Below, piece after piece: positions 1 to 8,283 of a stretch of 64,000 bases of DNA. The position numbers were made by a program, and so were the translations under genes. A model generated the notes under the pieces. It did no database searches, had not been told where the DNA came from, and worked only from the letters and a program-made list of their open reading frames with translations. Within the stretch, counting starts at the first letter, position 1, and each line of letters starts with the position of its first letter. The DNA is from Paenibacillus_E qinlingensis (GTDB lineage: Bacteria > Bacillota > Bacilli > Paenibacillales > NBRC-103111): positions 1 to 64,000 of the forward strand of contig NZ_JAQIVH010000010.1 in assembly GCF_028746185.1 (NCBI RefSeq). The letters are read 5' to 3'.

Positions 1-87
1 GTTCCCATCTCGAACACGACCGTTAAGCCTTCCAGCGTCGATGGTACTTGAACCGCAGGGTTCTGGGAGAGTAGAACGTTGCCAAGC
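1..87 (+). rRNA. rrf: 5S rRNA, 3' part (cut by window start)
   Basis: The first bases carry conserved 5S segments (GTTCCCATCTCGAACACG, GATGGTACTTG, GAGAGTAGAACG) and end near GCCAAGC, the usual 3' terminus of Bacillales 5S rRNA. The 5' part and the rest of the rRNA operon lie outside the window. The tRNA cluster follows directly, as in many Bacillales rRNA operons. Confidence 0.9.
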
Positions 88-116
88 AGTTACCCTTTGG
101 GGTATTTTTTTTGTCT

Positions 117-192
117 GGGGCCATAGCTCAGCTGGGAGAGCGCCTGCCTTGCAAGCAGGAGGTCAGCGGTTCGATCCCGCTTGGCTCCACCA
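117..192 (+). tRNA. tRNA-Ala (TGC)
   Basis: Full cloverleaf: acceptor GGGGCCA pairs with TGGCTCC, the anticodon loop is CTTGCAA (anticodon TGC), the T-loop is GGTTCGATCC, and the CCA end is encoded. First tRNA after the 5S gene. Confidence 0.97.
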
Positions 193-196
193 TTAT

Positions 197-272
197 TCCC
201 TGATAGCTCAGTTGGTAGAGCACTCGACTGTTAATCGAGTTGTCACAGGTTCGAGTCCTGTTCGGGGAGCCA
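197..272 (+). tRNA. tRNA-Asn (GTT)
   Basis: Acceptor TCCCTGA pairs with TCGGGGA. The anticodon loop CTGTTAA gives anticodon GTT, and CCA is encoded. It lies 4 nt after tRNA-Ala. Confidence 0.97.
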
Positions 273-281
273 TTCTTTCAA

Positions 282-356
282 GGCCCGTTGGTCAAGTGGT
301 TAAGACACCTCCCTTTCACGGAGGTAACAGGGGTTCGAGTCCCCTACGGGTCACCA
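282..356 (+). tRNA. tRNA-Glu (TTC)
   Basis: Acceptor GGCCCGT pairs with ACGGGTC (one G-T pair). The anticodon loop CTTTCAC gives TTC, and CCA is encoded. Confidence 0.97.
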
Positions 357-384
357 TTAATTCCCACACAAAGATTTATCCCAT

Positions 385-460
385 GGAGGCTTAGCTCAGC
401 TGGGAGAGCATCTGCCTTACAAGCAGAGGGTCGGCGGTTCGATCCCGTCAGCCTCCACCA
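385..460 (+). tRNA. tRNA-Val (TAC)
   Basis: Acceptor GGAGGCT pairs with AGCCTCC. The anticodon loop CTTACAA gives TAC, and CCA is encoded. Confidence 0.97.
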
Positions 461-486
461 TTTAATTTGGTTGAGAACAAGATTTC

Positions 487-557
487 GGCGCTATAGCCAA
501 GTGGTAAGGCAGAGCTCTGCAAAAGCTTTACCCCCAGTTCGAATCTGGGTAGCGCCT
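487..557 (+). tRNA. tRNA-Cys (GCA)
   Basis: Acceptor GGCGCTA pairs with TAGCGCC. The anticodon loop CTGCAAA gives GCA. The 3' CCA is not encoded (the gene continues TTTATA), so it must be added after transcription. Confidence 0.95.
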
Positions 558-567
558 TTATATATAA

Positions 568-653
568 GCCGGAGTGGCGGAATCGGCAGACGCACAGGAC
601 TTAAAATCCTGCGGTAGGTGACTACCGTACCAGTTCAAGTCTGGTCTTCGGCA
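568..653 (+). tRNA. tRNA-Leu (TAA)
   Basis: Class II tRNA with a long variable arm (GGTAGGTGACTACC). Acceptor GCCGGAG pairs with CTTCGGC, and the anticodon loop CTTAAAA gives TAA. CCA is not encoded. Confidence 0.95.
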
Positions 654-670
654 TTATTAACCTCATAGAT

Positions 671-747
671 GCGCCCTTAGCTCAGCTGGATAGAGTATTT
701 GACTACGAATCAAAAGGTCGGGAGTTCGAATCTCTCAGGGCGCGCCA
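671..747 (+). tRNA. tRNA-Arg (ACG)
   Basis: Acceptor GCGCCCT pairs with AGGGCGC. The anticodon loop CTACGAA gives ACG (read as ICG), and CCA is encoded. Confidence 0.97.
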
Positions 748-770
748 TCTTTGCTTAAACAACAAACTAC

Positions 771-841
771 GCGGGCGTAGTTTAATGGTAGAACTTCAGC
801 CTTCCAAGCTGATCGCGCGGGTTCGATTCCCGCCGCCCGCT
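771..841 (+). tRNA. tRNA-Gly (TCC)
   Basis: Acceptor GCGGGCG pairs with CGCCCGC. The anticodon loop CTTCCAA gives TCC. CCA is not encoded. It is the last tRNA of the cluster, and its 3' end (about 16 nt from the T-loop onward) is repeated twice downstream in the 180-bp tandem array. Confidence 0.95.
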
Positions 842-848
842 TAAAACA

Positions 849-879
849 AGAGCCACCTTCGGGTGGCTTCTTTGTTTTT
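849..879 (+). terminator. Rho-independent terminator of the rRNA/tRNA transcript (copy 1)
   Basis: GC-rich hairpin GAGCCACC-TTCG-GGTGGCTTC followed by TTTGTTTTT, 8 nt after tRNA-Gly. The same hairpin recurs 180 bp later in the tandem repeat. Confidence 0.9.
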
Positions 880-1028
880 AAGCTAGGGAATTGAACTAAG
901 GGTTCGACCGTCCGTGCAGCTTCATTGATTGTACTCACGTAGGACGAGCGTCCAAATATACCACTAGTTGCTTCCGTAGGAAGCTTTATAATCGGAATTT
1001 GGAGTATTCCCGCCGCCCGCTTAAAACA

Positions 1029-1060
1029 AGAGCCACCTTCGGGTGGCTTCTTTGTTTTTT
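1029..1060 (+). terminator. Terminator copy 2 in the tandem repeat
   Basis: Same hairpin as at 849-879 (GAGCCACC-TTCG-GGTGGCTTC then a T run), displaced by exactly 180 nt. Confidence 0.8.
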
Positions 1061-1204
1061 AGCTAGGGAATTGAACCAAGGGTTCGACCGTCCGTGCAGC
1101 TTCATTGATTGTACTCACATAGGACGAGCGTCCAAATATACCACTAGTTGCTTCCGCAGGAAGCTTTATAATCGAAATTTGGAGTATTCCCGCCGCCCGC
1201 TTAC

Positions 1205-1236
1205 AAAAAAAAGACCACCCTCGGGTGGTCTTTTTC
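1205..1236. terminator. Bidirectional terminator between tRNA array and the minus-strand operon
   Basis: Hairpin GACCACCC-TC-GGGTGGTC with an A run on the left and a T run on the right, so it can stop both the plus-strand tRNA transcript and the minus-strand operon ending at 1263. Confidence 0.85.
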
Positions 1237-1262
1237 ATTGCATAGGCAGGTGCTATTCACTT

Positions 1263-2285
1263 TTACTTCACCGGCAAAAACTCATTCGTATACAAATCCT
1301 TCACCGGGATATCCTCCTTGATCATGCCGGCTTCTTTCATTTGGCTAACGAGTGTTTTCCAACGTTCGTCGGACATGTAACCGACACCGTGGGCTTTGGC
1401 ATCGCCGCCGAAAATGAAATCTTTGGCAACCGCTTGCGCATCCTTCAGGTGATCGACGTCGTAATCTTTGTTAACGCCGTTAAGGGCATTGTTGACTTCG
1501 TCGCCGTGCGCGTAGTAATAGTCCCAGCCTTCGCTGGTGGCTTTGATATAGCGCTTAATCAAGTCGGGATTTTTCTTGATAAAGTCATCTGTGGCAATAA
1601 CGACGTTGCCGTAAGGGTTGTAGCCAAGGTCCGCGTTCAGGAACCAGTCGACGTTGACGCCTTGTTTTTTCAGCACGTATGGCTCGTTGGTAGCGAAACC
1701 TTGGGTGATGGAGTCCTTATCGGCGGAGAAGCCTGCTAGGGAGCCTGTGTAGTTCTGGATTTGTACTTTGTCGAGCTTGTATTTGTAGCTAATATACTGC
1801 CAGAACGGAAAGCCGACGGCTGTGTACACTTTGCGACCGTTGAGGTCTTCGATTTTCTTGATGCCGGAGTCCTTATGGAAGATCAGGTTTTGAGGATTGG
1901 TTTGCAGATTGGCATAGATAACTTTGACGGGGATACCTTCCTTGCGGGCAAGGACCACTTCATCGGCATTGGCCATGGCGAATTGCACTTTGCCACCTGC
2001 AACGAGCTGAACGTTGGAAACTTGAGGTCCACCTTGTTGAAGCGTGATATCGATGCCAGCTTTCTCATAGATTTTCGCCAACTGCGCAGCGTAGTGTCCA
2101 CCCATTTCTGGTTGAGCAAACCAGCTCATTGCTTGAGTTACTTTGTCTGGCGCTTTGGAGCTGGACGCGGCGGTAGATGCTGCAGGTGATCCTGATGTTG
2201 TTGACGTACTCGTTCCACAAGCAGAGAGTAGAAGGACTGTTGCAATTGCGGCTGTACCTACCTTTGTTTTCCCCAGTAATGTCAT
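1263..2285 (-). CDS. NMT1/THI5-like ABC transporter substrate-binding lipoprotein
   Basis: Probable extracytoplasmic lipoprotein of about 340 residues that captures a small nitrogen-containing ligand for an ABC importer. The N-terminus is a lipoprotein signal with lipobox LLSAC (Cys about 23) and a Ser/Thr/Ala-rich linker. The mature part has the NMT1/SsuA/ThiY layout (MSWFAQPEMGGHYAA near the start; GFATNEPYVLKKQGV). I start at the ATG at 2285 because GGGGAG lies 7 nt upstream, not the ATG 15 nt earlier. It is last in a minus-strand operon with two amidohydrolases and a PucR regulator, which suggests a pyrimidine- or purine-like ligand, as for thiamine-precursor binding proteins. No permease or ATPase gene is adjacent. 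Family confident, ligand unknown. Confidence 0.85.
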   Translation of the reverse strand: MTLLGKTKVGTAAIATVLLLSACGTSTSTTSGSPAASTAASSSKAPDKVTQAMSWFAQPEMGGHYAAQLAKIYEKAGIDITLQQGGPQVSNVQLVAGGKVQFAMANADEVVLARKEGIPVKVIYANLQTNPQNLIFHKDSGIKKIEDLNGRKVYTAVGFPFWQYISYKYKLDKVQIQNYTGSLAGFSADKDSITQGFATNEPYVLKKQGVNVDWFLNADLGYNPYGNVVIATDDFIKKNPDLIKRYIKATSEGWDYYYAHGDEVNNALNGVNKDYDVDHLKDAQAVAKDFIFGGDAKAHGVGYMSDERWKTLVSQMKEAGMIKEDIPVKDLYTNEFLPVK

Positions 2286-2328
2286 TCGAAATCTCCCCAT
2301 TCCCTTTAAATGTGTATGGTCATGTTAT

Positions 2329-3495
2329 CTATATCTTCCAAGCGTTCTGCAGCTGTCTGCCAGCAACAGGAACACCACGAACACTAACGATCTCGCGCGG
2401 AGGGACAGACGCTGCGGCATGCTCGGCATTTACCGCAGTTAGGAGGATGAAGTCGGCAGGATCGCCGATTTGGAATATCCCTGCGGTAGAACCTAGGTGC
2501 TGATAAACGGAACGTAGGCGCTCATCGTCATTCCAGCGGTACATATCCGCCATTCTTCGGGCCCGCATGAGCTGATCGGTGAAACCGAAGGGTGTCCACG
2601 CATCCAGCCCGGTATGATCGGAGCCGAGGTAAACTCGCACGCCTTCAGCTCTTAATTGCGCCACGCGAGGCATCGCGGAATCGATCGGCACGCTGGTGAT
2701 AATGGCGATATCTAGTTCGGCCAAGCGTTTTGCTATCGTAAGGGATTCGCTCTCGGATACCTCACCTAAGCAGTAGGCGTGGCTAACGGCGACTTTTCCC
2801 ATTTTACCCGTATGCTCGGTGTAGTCCATGATGCGCTCCAAGGTGAAGAGTCCTAGATGTCCAGGATCATGCAAGTGAATATCGACTTCGGCGTCATGAG
2901 CGACGCTCATTTCGAAGATGGCGTGTAAGCTAGCCTCGATATCGCGGTCAACGCCAGCAGGATCCACCCCGCCGACAATTGTGGCACCCTCCTGAAGGGC
3001 TTGTTTAATGAGGTTAATCGATTGTGAACGGATTAGTCCTTGTTGCGGGAAGGCCACAATTTCGATAGTTAATGCCCCTAAGAATTCCTCCTGGAGCTCC
3101 CGAACCATAGCGAGATGGGATAAACCGATTTCCGGGTCAATGTCGACGTGAACGCGGAGACAGGTCGTTCCGAAGGCCAGCATCCCCTGTAAAATGCCTC
3201 GAGCTCGTTCCTTTTGGCCATTTTTGAGAGGAGCAAGAAGATCTTTCTCCATTTGAAATTGATCATATAAGGAAGCAACTTGGTGCCTTGAGATCCACTG
3301 ATCATCAGGGAATGCCTTATCCAGATGCACGTGATAGTCTTTGAATGTAGGTACCATGAGCATTCCTTGTGCATCCCATGAGGAAATTTCTTCACGATTA
3401 GAAGCAGGTACAATCTCGGCGATATTGCCTTGCTTCACTAGCAGATTATGTAGGGCGCCGTTTACAAGAACGTTACTTATCCATTGTTCCACCAA
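2329..3495 (-). CDS. Cytosine-deaminase-like amidohydrolase (second copy)
   Basis: Metal-dependent hydrolase of the CodA-like amidohydrolase family, expected to deaminate or hydrolyse a cyclic nitrogen compound in the cytoplasm. About 388 residues, normal for the family. Metal-site motifs are visible: DYHVHLDKAF near 53-62, HVDID, DIHLHDPGH, a VSHAYCLG His segment, and LGSDHTGLD for the catalytic Asp. The start is a TTG at 3495 with AAAGGAG 5 nt upstream; a GTG follows it. It is third in the operon, and the family-mate at 5155-6414 shares the same motif series. The pair flanks the PucR gene. Substrate not predictable from sequence. Confidence 0.85.
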   Translation of the reverse strand: MVEQWISNVLVNGALHNLLVKQGNIAEIVPASNREEISSWDAQGMLMVPTFKDYHVHLDKAFPDDQWISRHQVASLYDQFQMEKDLLAPLKNGQKERARGILQGMLAFGTTCLRVHVDIDPEIGLSHLAMVRELQEEFLGALTIEIVAFPQQGLIRSQSINLIKQALQEGATIVGGVDPAGVDRDIEASLHAIFEMSVAHDAEVDIHLHDPGHLGLFTLERIMDYTEHTGKMGKVAVSHAYCLGEVSESESLTIAKRLAELDIAIITSVPIDSAMPRVAQLRAEGVRVYLGSDHTGLDAWTPFGFTDQLMRARRMADMYRWNDDERLRSVYQHLGSTAGIFQIGDPADFILLTAVNAEHAAASVPPREIVSVRGVPVAGRQLQNAWKI

Positions 3496-3551
3496 GATAA
3501 CTCCTTTCGCAGCAGGTAAGCGTTGTATGCCTATTTTCTAGATGATTGCTG

Positions 3552-5132
3552 CTATTTCAAATAATTCCGAAAGAGAAAAGCTAGCTTCAAGCGCAGGAGA
3601 TCACTCATCTTTTTAAAATCCATTTGCAATAAATCTGCAATTTTCTCTAACCGGTAAGAAACTGTATTGCGATGAACGAAGAGATAGCGACTTGTTTCAT
3701 TAATGGATCCATCATACTCAAAATAAACCTCCAAGGTTAATGCGAGCTCAGGGTCGACCTGCTTGTTCTTGCCGTAGATGGGTTCCAAAACGTAGTCATA
3801 GTAACTGTGCATGGCTTCCTTGGATAGATGTTGGAAGAGAGAGAAAAGCTCGATGGAATCATGATGCAAGACAGTTTGACTCATGCACAGCCGCTCAGCA
3901 GCATGGTGTGTTTCCAAGCATTCGTTGAATGCATTGTAGATGAGTTCGGGTTGAGCTTTCACGCGACTGACCCAACAATGCAGACCAGAGGCGGAGGTTT
4001 TGGTAGTTAGATGGGACAAGCAGGAATTCAGAGAAGATAGGAAATCCTTTTTATGAAAAGTTTGTGCCTCCGGAAGAGCGAAGATCGAGAGTAATCCTTC
4101 AGCTAAGTAGAAGTGTTCGGATTCATAATGCTGCAACTGCGGATGATAGATTAGCAACTGTCGAACCTCATTTAGGAGCCTAGTTGCACCAGGTTGCTCC
4201 GACGGGATCGTTGTAAGCACGCATTGGTAGGTGGTGGACATGACGTTGAGATGGTAGCTTTTGCAGGTTTTCATGAAATCGTGAAAGGAAAGCTCCCGCT
4301 GGAAAAAGTCCGTAAACACCTGACTAAGCGCATGTTGGCGCGAGGGGTCTTTACCTTTTTGAATATCGAGACCGAGATGATAGGTTAAGATTTCGGCGGC
4401 TTGATGGAACAAAGCTTCCTCTTCCTTCAACATCAACGGGGAATTCACATACACCTTGAGGAAACCCGTGCAGCCTAGTGAATCCACTAGTGGGATGCGG
4501 AAGCATCTGGTGTCTCCGAAGCCTTCCCATTGCGGCGATTTGGTCCAAGGCCATTGGTGAAGGATGATCTCCTCCGACCAGGAAGTGTTGTGAAAAAGCA
4601 CATTGCCACCTTGCCCAAATACGGCGATAGGCTGCCCTAGAATACCTGAGATCATATGAAAAATATCGGAGGATTCCTTATTCCGCAGGGCGAATTGCAT
4701 GAGTTGTTTTTGTTTTTCTAGGACAGTCTGCAGTTTCTTGGTCGTCTTGGTGTGTTCGGCGTTGAATAGCGCATCCATCTGGTCGGAAAAGGTGAATTCG
4801 AAAGGCAATTCTAGGATTGGCATTTGGAGTCGATTAGCTTCATCGTATAGCTCCTGTGGAATTTGATCCCAATATCGGCCTACTTTGATTCCTAGTCCTG
4901 CTCCGCCTCGCTCATCCAACATTCGTAAGGTGGAAAGAGCCATATCCAAATGATCTTTCATGACAAAAGCGGTTGTAAACAGCATCTCACCGGATTTGAT
5001 CCAATCGCCAGCATCAGGGGCGTCCATGACATTAACGGATCGTAAAATGCGTGACAAGCCTTTCTCGCCAGCAACTAATTTGGCACGTGACAAAGGATAA
5101 ATGGTTAACGCTTCTTCAACGGTCAGGTGCAT
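3552..5132 (-). CDS. PucR-family transcriptional regulator
   Basis: About 526 residues. The N-terminal PucR domain (LTVEEALTIYPLSRAKLVAG onward, about 1-125) is followed by a middle region and a C-terminal PucR helix-turn-helix (YFEYDGSINETSRYLFVHRN then TVSYRLEKI, about 465-520). PucR proteins commonly control purine or allantoin catabolism and respond to pathway intermediates. It sits between two amidohydrolase genes, 22 nt after the first and 56 nt before the second, so it is probably the autoregulated local controller. A GGGGGA ribosome site precedes the ATG at 5132. Family call firm; effector unknown. Confidence 0.9.
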   Translation of the reverse strand: MHLTVEEALTIYPLSRAKLVAGEKGLSRILRSVNVMDAPDAGDWIKSGEMLFTTAFVMKDHLDMALSTLRMLDERGGAGLGIKVGRYWDQIPQELYDEANRLQMPILELPFEFTFSDQMDALFNAEHTKTTKKLQTVLEKQKQLMQFALRNKESSDIFHMISGILGQPIAVFGQGGNVLFHNTSWSEEIILHQWPWTKSPQWEGFGDTRCFRIPLVDSLGCTGFLKVYVNSPLMLKEEEALFHQAAEILTYHLGLDIQKGKDPSRQHALSQVFTDFFQRELSFHDFMKTCKSYHLNVMSTTYQCVLTTIPSEQPGATRLLNEVRQLLIYHPQLQHYESEHFYLAEGLLSIFALPEAQTFHKKDFLSSLNSCLSHLTTKTSASGLHCWVSRVKAQPELIYNAFNECLETHHAAERLCMSQTVLHHDSIELFSLFQHLSKEAMHSYYDYVLEPIYGKNKQVDPELALTLEVYFEYDGSINETSRYLFVHRNTVSYRLEKIADLLQMDFKKMSDLLRLKLAFLFRNYLK

Positions 5133-5154
5133 CTTATCCCCCGCCTTTCCCTCA

Positions 5155-6414
5155 TTAGGAGCTTACTTGTTGATTGTAAAAGGTCGTCTGCTTCACAGTC
5201 GAAGCTACCAGTTGCCCGCGCTTCCAGACATAGCTTCTGGGTACTCGTTCATAGAAAGCACTGCGCAGATTAGTTGACTCGAATAGGACGAGATCAGCAT
5301 CCGCTCCGATGTGCAGGCCGTAATTCGCAAGCTCTAATGCCTTCGCCGCACGGGTTGTCGCCATCTCGATCAGCGTGACAACATCCTGTTTAGAGCCCAT
5401 ATACGTGGTATGAGCGAGGAGCATGCCTGTGTCCAGTGGATCTGCAGTGCCGAAAGGTGTAAAAGGATTCTGGATATTATTGCTTCCATAGATAACATTA
5501 GCTCCTTGCTCCAAAAGAAGGGCAACTGGGGTAAGCCCCCGTCTGTGACGGTGATCGTCACCGCGTCCATTCAAAAAGAGGTCAGTTGCTGGCAATGACA
5601 TGACGTGGATGCCGTTCGCAGCAATGGCTGTGCAGATGATTTGGGCCTCTTCATAAGGGAGTGAACCGAGTGAAGTGAGGTGCCCAACGCTTACGCGACC
5701 TTGCATCCCATATTCTTGCGTCATGCGAATGATGCTGAGGATAGCTAACATGGACGGGTCATCGGAGAAATCGACGTGCAAGTCCAAGGGTTTATTGAAG
5801 GCTTTGGCTAAGTTAAAAACGGTACGGAGATGCGCTTGTAAATCTGCATCCTGATACGTAATTCCACCGACAACATCGGCGCCAAGTCGTAGGGCTTGGG
5901 TGAGCAGTTCTTCAGTTCCAGGCTGCTTGGCAATGCCTTCTTGGGGGAAGGCGACAATTTGCAGGGTGATCTGGTTGATGTATTGTTCCTTCAGCGCTAG
6001 CATCACTTCGAGGCCGATGAGGCCGACGATAGGATCAATCTCCACATGACACCGCATGTGGGTCACACCGTGGGCAATGGCTTGTTGGATCACTTGGATC
6101 GAACGGGCCGCGATATCCGTTGAAGTGAAAGAGCGTTTAAGCTCCAAGGTGGAGGCGATGGCTTGCTCGATAGAGCAGGCGTCCTTCGTCATGCTATTTA
6201 GTAGAAAGGCTTTATCCAGATGAATATGTGGTTCTATTAAACCGGGGAGTAGAATTCGCCCGTTGGCTTCAATAAGCTGACCAGCACTTAGAGCGTTAGG
6301 GTTGCCAGGGAGATGCTTTTGAAGGTATATAATTTTCCCTTCCCGAATGCCGACATCCATTAAGGTGCCGAAGTGGGGGTTGGAGAAGCATCGGATGATC
6401 AAATCAGACTCCAT
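5155..6414 (-). CDS. Cytosine-deaminase-like amidohydrolase (first copy)
   Basis: Cytosine deaminase/N-isopropylammelide-hydrolase-type amidohydrolase of about 419 residues. Metal-binding motifs: EPHIHLDKAF near 61-70, HMRCHVEIDP, LDLHVDFSDD, VGHLTSLG, then a GSNNIQNPFTPFG segment where many members have SDN for the catalytic Asp. Start ATG at 6414, placed 8 nt after AAAGAGG; the GTG nine bases upstream would overlap that ribosome site. First gene of the minus-strand operon, divergent from the TetR gene at 6672. In the SDN-equivalent segment I read Asn-Asn instead of Asp-Asn (GSNN), so an altered metal site is possible. Confidence 0.83.
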   Translation of the reverse strand: MESDLIIRCFSNPHFGTLMDVGIREGKIIYLQKHLPGNPNALSAGQLIEANGRILLPGLIEPHIHLDKAFLLNSMTKDACSIEQAIASTLELKRSFTSTDIAARSIQVIQQAIAHGVTHMRCHVEIDPIVGLIGLEVMLALKEQYINQITLQIVAFPQEGIAKQPGTEELLTQALRLGADVVGGITYQDADLQAHLRTVFNLAKAFNKPLDLHVDFSDDPSMLAILSIIRMTQEYGMQGRVSVGHLTSLGSLPYEEAQIICTAIAANGIHVMSLPATDLFLNGRGDDHRHRRGLTPVALLLEQGANVIYGSNNIQNPFTPFGTADPLDTGMLLAHTTYMGSKQDVVTLIEMATTRAAKALELANYGLHIGADADLVLFESTNLRSAFYERVPRSYVWKRGQLVASTVKQTTFYNQQVSS

Positions 6415-6553
6415 ACCTTGCACCTCTTTAATGTTAGATAATATGACGTAAATTAAATTTGTTAACTGGATTATAGGTCTGTTCGCTTGAAATAGTCAAT
6501 GATCTGGTAGGTGGATTGTGTTTTTCATTAAAATAGGCAGGCTGATTGTGATT

Positions 6554-6567
6554 ATGTAAATTTACAT
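6554..6567. promoter_or_regulatory. 14-bp perfect palindrome in the divergent intergenic region
   Basis: ATGTAAATTTACAT is a perfect palindrome midway between the amidohydrolase operon (minus) and the TetR gene (plus). It could be the operator of either the PucR or the TetR protein. The rest of the 257-bp gap is AT-rich with a possible TATACT box at 6629-6634. Confidence 0.45.
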
Positions 6568-6671
6568 GTAAATAAATATGACATATGTTTGCGTGGGAGC
6601 TACATTTTAATGTCTTGCTCTCTTTTGATATACTAAAAGATAGGATTCTACGCGTGTAAGGGAGGGTTACT

Positions 6672-7265
6672 ATGCAAAAAGGTGAACGAACTCGCAAGCA
6701 TATTATCGCTCAGGCCGCGGAACTGTTTAACCAGAAGGGATATGCAGGCTCATCCTTATCGGATATTACGGAGCTGACAGGCATTAAGAAGGGCGGCATT
6801 TACCGCCATTTTGCCAGTAAAGATGAGATTGCTCTAGAGGCCTATGACTATGCAGGTGGTGTAGTTAGTGAGAAAATGAACGATGCCATTCGTGTGGAAG
6901 GGACGGCCAGTGGCAAGTTGTTAGCTTATTTGCGCGTGTATGAAAATGTCGTGGAAACCCCGCCTTTTATCGGAGGTTGTCCGCTGCTTAACTTAGCTAC
7001 TGAGAGCGATGATAGTCATCCTATTTTACGAGAACGAGCTCAGCGGGGACTGAAGAGCACGTTGCAGAACATGAATGAGATTATTGCTGAAGGTGTTCAA
7101 AGTGGTGAATTTAAAGCAGATCTCGATATCGAGGCATTGGCTACTTTCACGCTTTCTGTTATGGAAGGCGGCATTATGATGAGCAAGCTTGAAGGGAACA
7201 ACCGACATATCCGTAAGAATATCGAGAGCCTGACCCAGTATTTAAAGGGAGTTTGCATCCGCTAA
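6672..7265 (+). CDS. TetR/AcrR-family transcriptional regulator
   Basis: About 197 residues, a typical TetR size. The N-terminal helix-turn-helix is clear: RKHIIAQAAELFNQKGYAG, then SSLSDITELTGIKKGGIYRH, roughly residues 8-47. The C-terminal half is the variable ligand-binding, dimerising domain (PPFIGGCPLLNLATESDD resembles YfiR-type TetR C-termini). A GGGAGG ribosome site lies 7 nt before the ATG. The metallo-hydrolase gene begins about 50 nt downstream on the same strand, so they are probably cotranscribed and the hydrolase may be a target. Ligand unknown. Confidence 0.9.
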   Translation: MQKGERTRKHIIAQAAELFNQKGYAGSSLSDITELTGIKKGGIYRHFASKDEIALEAYDYAGGVVSEKMNDAIRVEGTASGKLLAYLRVYENVVETPPFIGGCPLLNLATESDDSHPILRERAQRGLKSTLQNMNEIIAEGVQSGEFKADLDIEALATFTLSVMEGGIMMSKLEGNNRHIRKNIESLTQYLKGVCIR

Positions 7266-7316
7266 AGCGGGGTTAGAACAGATATAGATTGTAAGAAGAT
7301 GAATGGGGATGAGCGT

Positions 7317-8264
7317 ATGGCGCGGCAGCGATATAGCAACTTGGATCCGAATGCGAAGACGAAAACCTGGAAAGAAGTACGTCGCTGGCAGAAAGAGCGG
7401 AAGGGGAAAGTGAAAGACGTATCCTACCGAATCGGGCAGGCAGACCACAAGCAGCAGGAACTGCTCAGAAATAATCAGCATGAAGTTACGATTACTTGGA
7501 TCGGACATTCAACCTTCTTGCTGCAAGTCGGTGGTATGACGATAGTAACTGATCCGGTCTGGGCTACTCGAATGGGCTTTACTCCGAGGCTCGAGGCGCC
7601 AGGTTTATCTATAGAAGAGATCCCGCCTGTCGATGTGATCTTGCTGTCACACGCGCATTACGATCACTTGCATGTAGGTTCGTTGAAAAAGCTGCGAGGC
7701 ACGCCATACGTGCTGGTGCCCGAAGGACTTGGTTCTAAGCTGCGGAAGCTGGGGTTCAGCACAGTGTACGAATTGCCGTGGTGGGGGAGTCAGACTATTG
7801 GCCAGCTAGAGTTTCATTTCGTTCCTGCGCAGCATTGGACGAGACGTACGTTAACCGATACCAATACCTCGCTATGGGGAGGATGGCTTGTAAAGCGCAG
7901 CGCGGTGTCGGAAGGGACGCAGGTTCCTCCTGCGATCTACTTCGCTGGAGACAGCGGGTACTTCGAAGGCTTTCGGGAGATCGGAGCGAAATTTCCGGGT
8001 ATTGGCTACGCGCTGATGCCGATTGGCGCCTACGAGCCGGAGTGGTTCATGGGGATGCAGCACGTTTCCCCAGAGGAAGCGGTGCAGGCGTTCCTTGATG
8101 TGGGGGCAAAGCAGTTTATCCCGATGCACTACGGGGCATTCCGTCTTGCTGACGATACGCCCAAAGAGGCATTGGATCGATTGCTGGCGGACTGGCAGCG
8201 GAGAGATTTAGACGCAAGCCTGCTGCGCTTGTTGAAGCATGGAGAAACATGGATAGCGGAGTGA
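7317..8264 (+). CDS. MBL-fold metallo-hydrolase (RomA/NAPE-PLD-like)
   Basis: About 315 residues of metallo-beta-lactamase fold. Signature LSHAHYDHLH gives the HxHxDH metal site near 112-117. Downstream metal ligands sit in FVPAQHWTRR, YFAGDSGYF and MHYGAF. The HWTRR and DTNTSLWGGW block is typical of the RomA/NAPE-PLD-like group of lipid phosphodiesterases and lactonases. An ATG at 7299 is possible, but GGGG at 7305-7308 is better placed for the ATG at 7317. It follows a TetR gene. The true substrate (lipid, lactone or phosphodiester) cannot be told from sequence. Confidence 0.85.
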   Translation: MARQRYSNLDPNAKTKTWKEVRRWQKERKGKVKDVSYRIGQADHKQQELLRNNQHEVTITWIGHSTFLLQVGGMTIVTDPVWATRMGFTPRLEAPGLSIEEIPPVDVILLSHAHYDHLHVGSLKKLRGTPYVLVPEGLGSKLRKLGFSTVYELPWWGSQTIGQLEFHFVPAQHWTRRTLTDTNTSLWGGWLVKRSAVSEGTQVPPAIYFAGDSGYFEGFREIGAKFPGIGYALMPIGAYEPEWFMGMQHVSPEEAVQAFLDVGAKQFIPMHYGAFRLADDTPKEALDRLLADWQRRDLDASLLRLLKHGETWIAE

Positions 8265-8283
8265 ACAGGGGAATACGATTGAA

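Larger units (their letters stand above)
826..1238 (+). repeat. 180-bp tandem repeat: tRNA-Gly tail + terminator, about 2.3 copies
   Basis: Two full units (826-1005 and 1006-1185) repeat with an exact 180-nt period and only a few substitutions. A third truncated unit starts at 1186. Each begins with the last 16 nt of tRNA-Gly (ATTCCCGCCGCCCGCT), then a terminator hairpin. The two full units then carry about 130 nt with two small hairpins (GGACGAGCGTCC and GCTTCCGTAGGAAGC). The third copy keeps the tRNA tail but carries a different terminator (GACCACCC-TC-GGGTGGTC). No gene is credible in 842-1262; ORFs there are artefacts of the repeat. Confidence 0.9.

Noticed and set aside
41..938. Open reading frames across the 5S/tRNA cluster on both strands
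   Set aside because: They read through complete tRNA genes; tRNA-derived ORFs like AAGIEPARS are classic artefacts.
999..2503. Plus-strand frames over the binding-protein and amidohydrolase genes
   Set aside because: They are shadows of well-supported minus-strand genes or of the tandem repeat.
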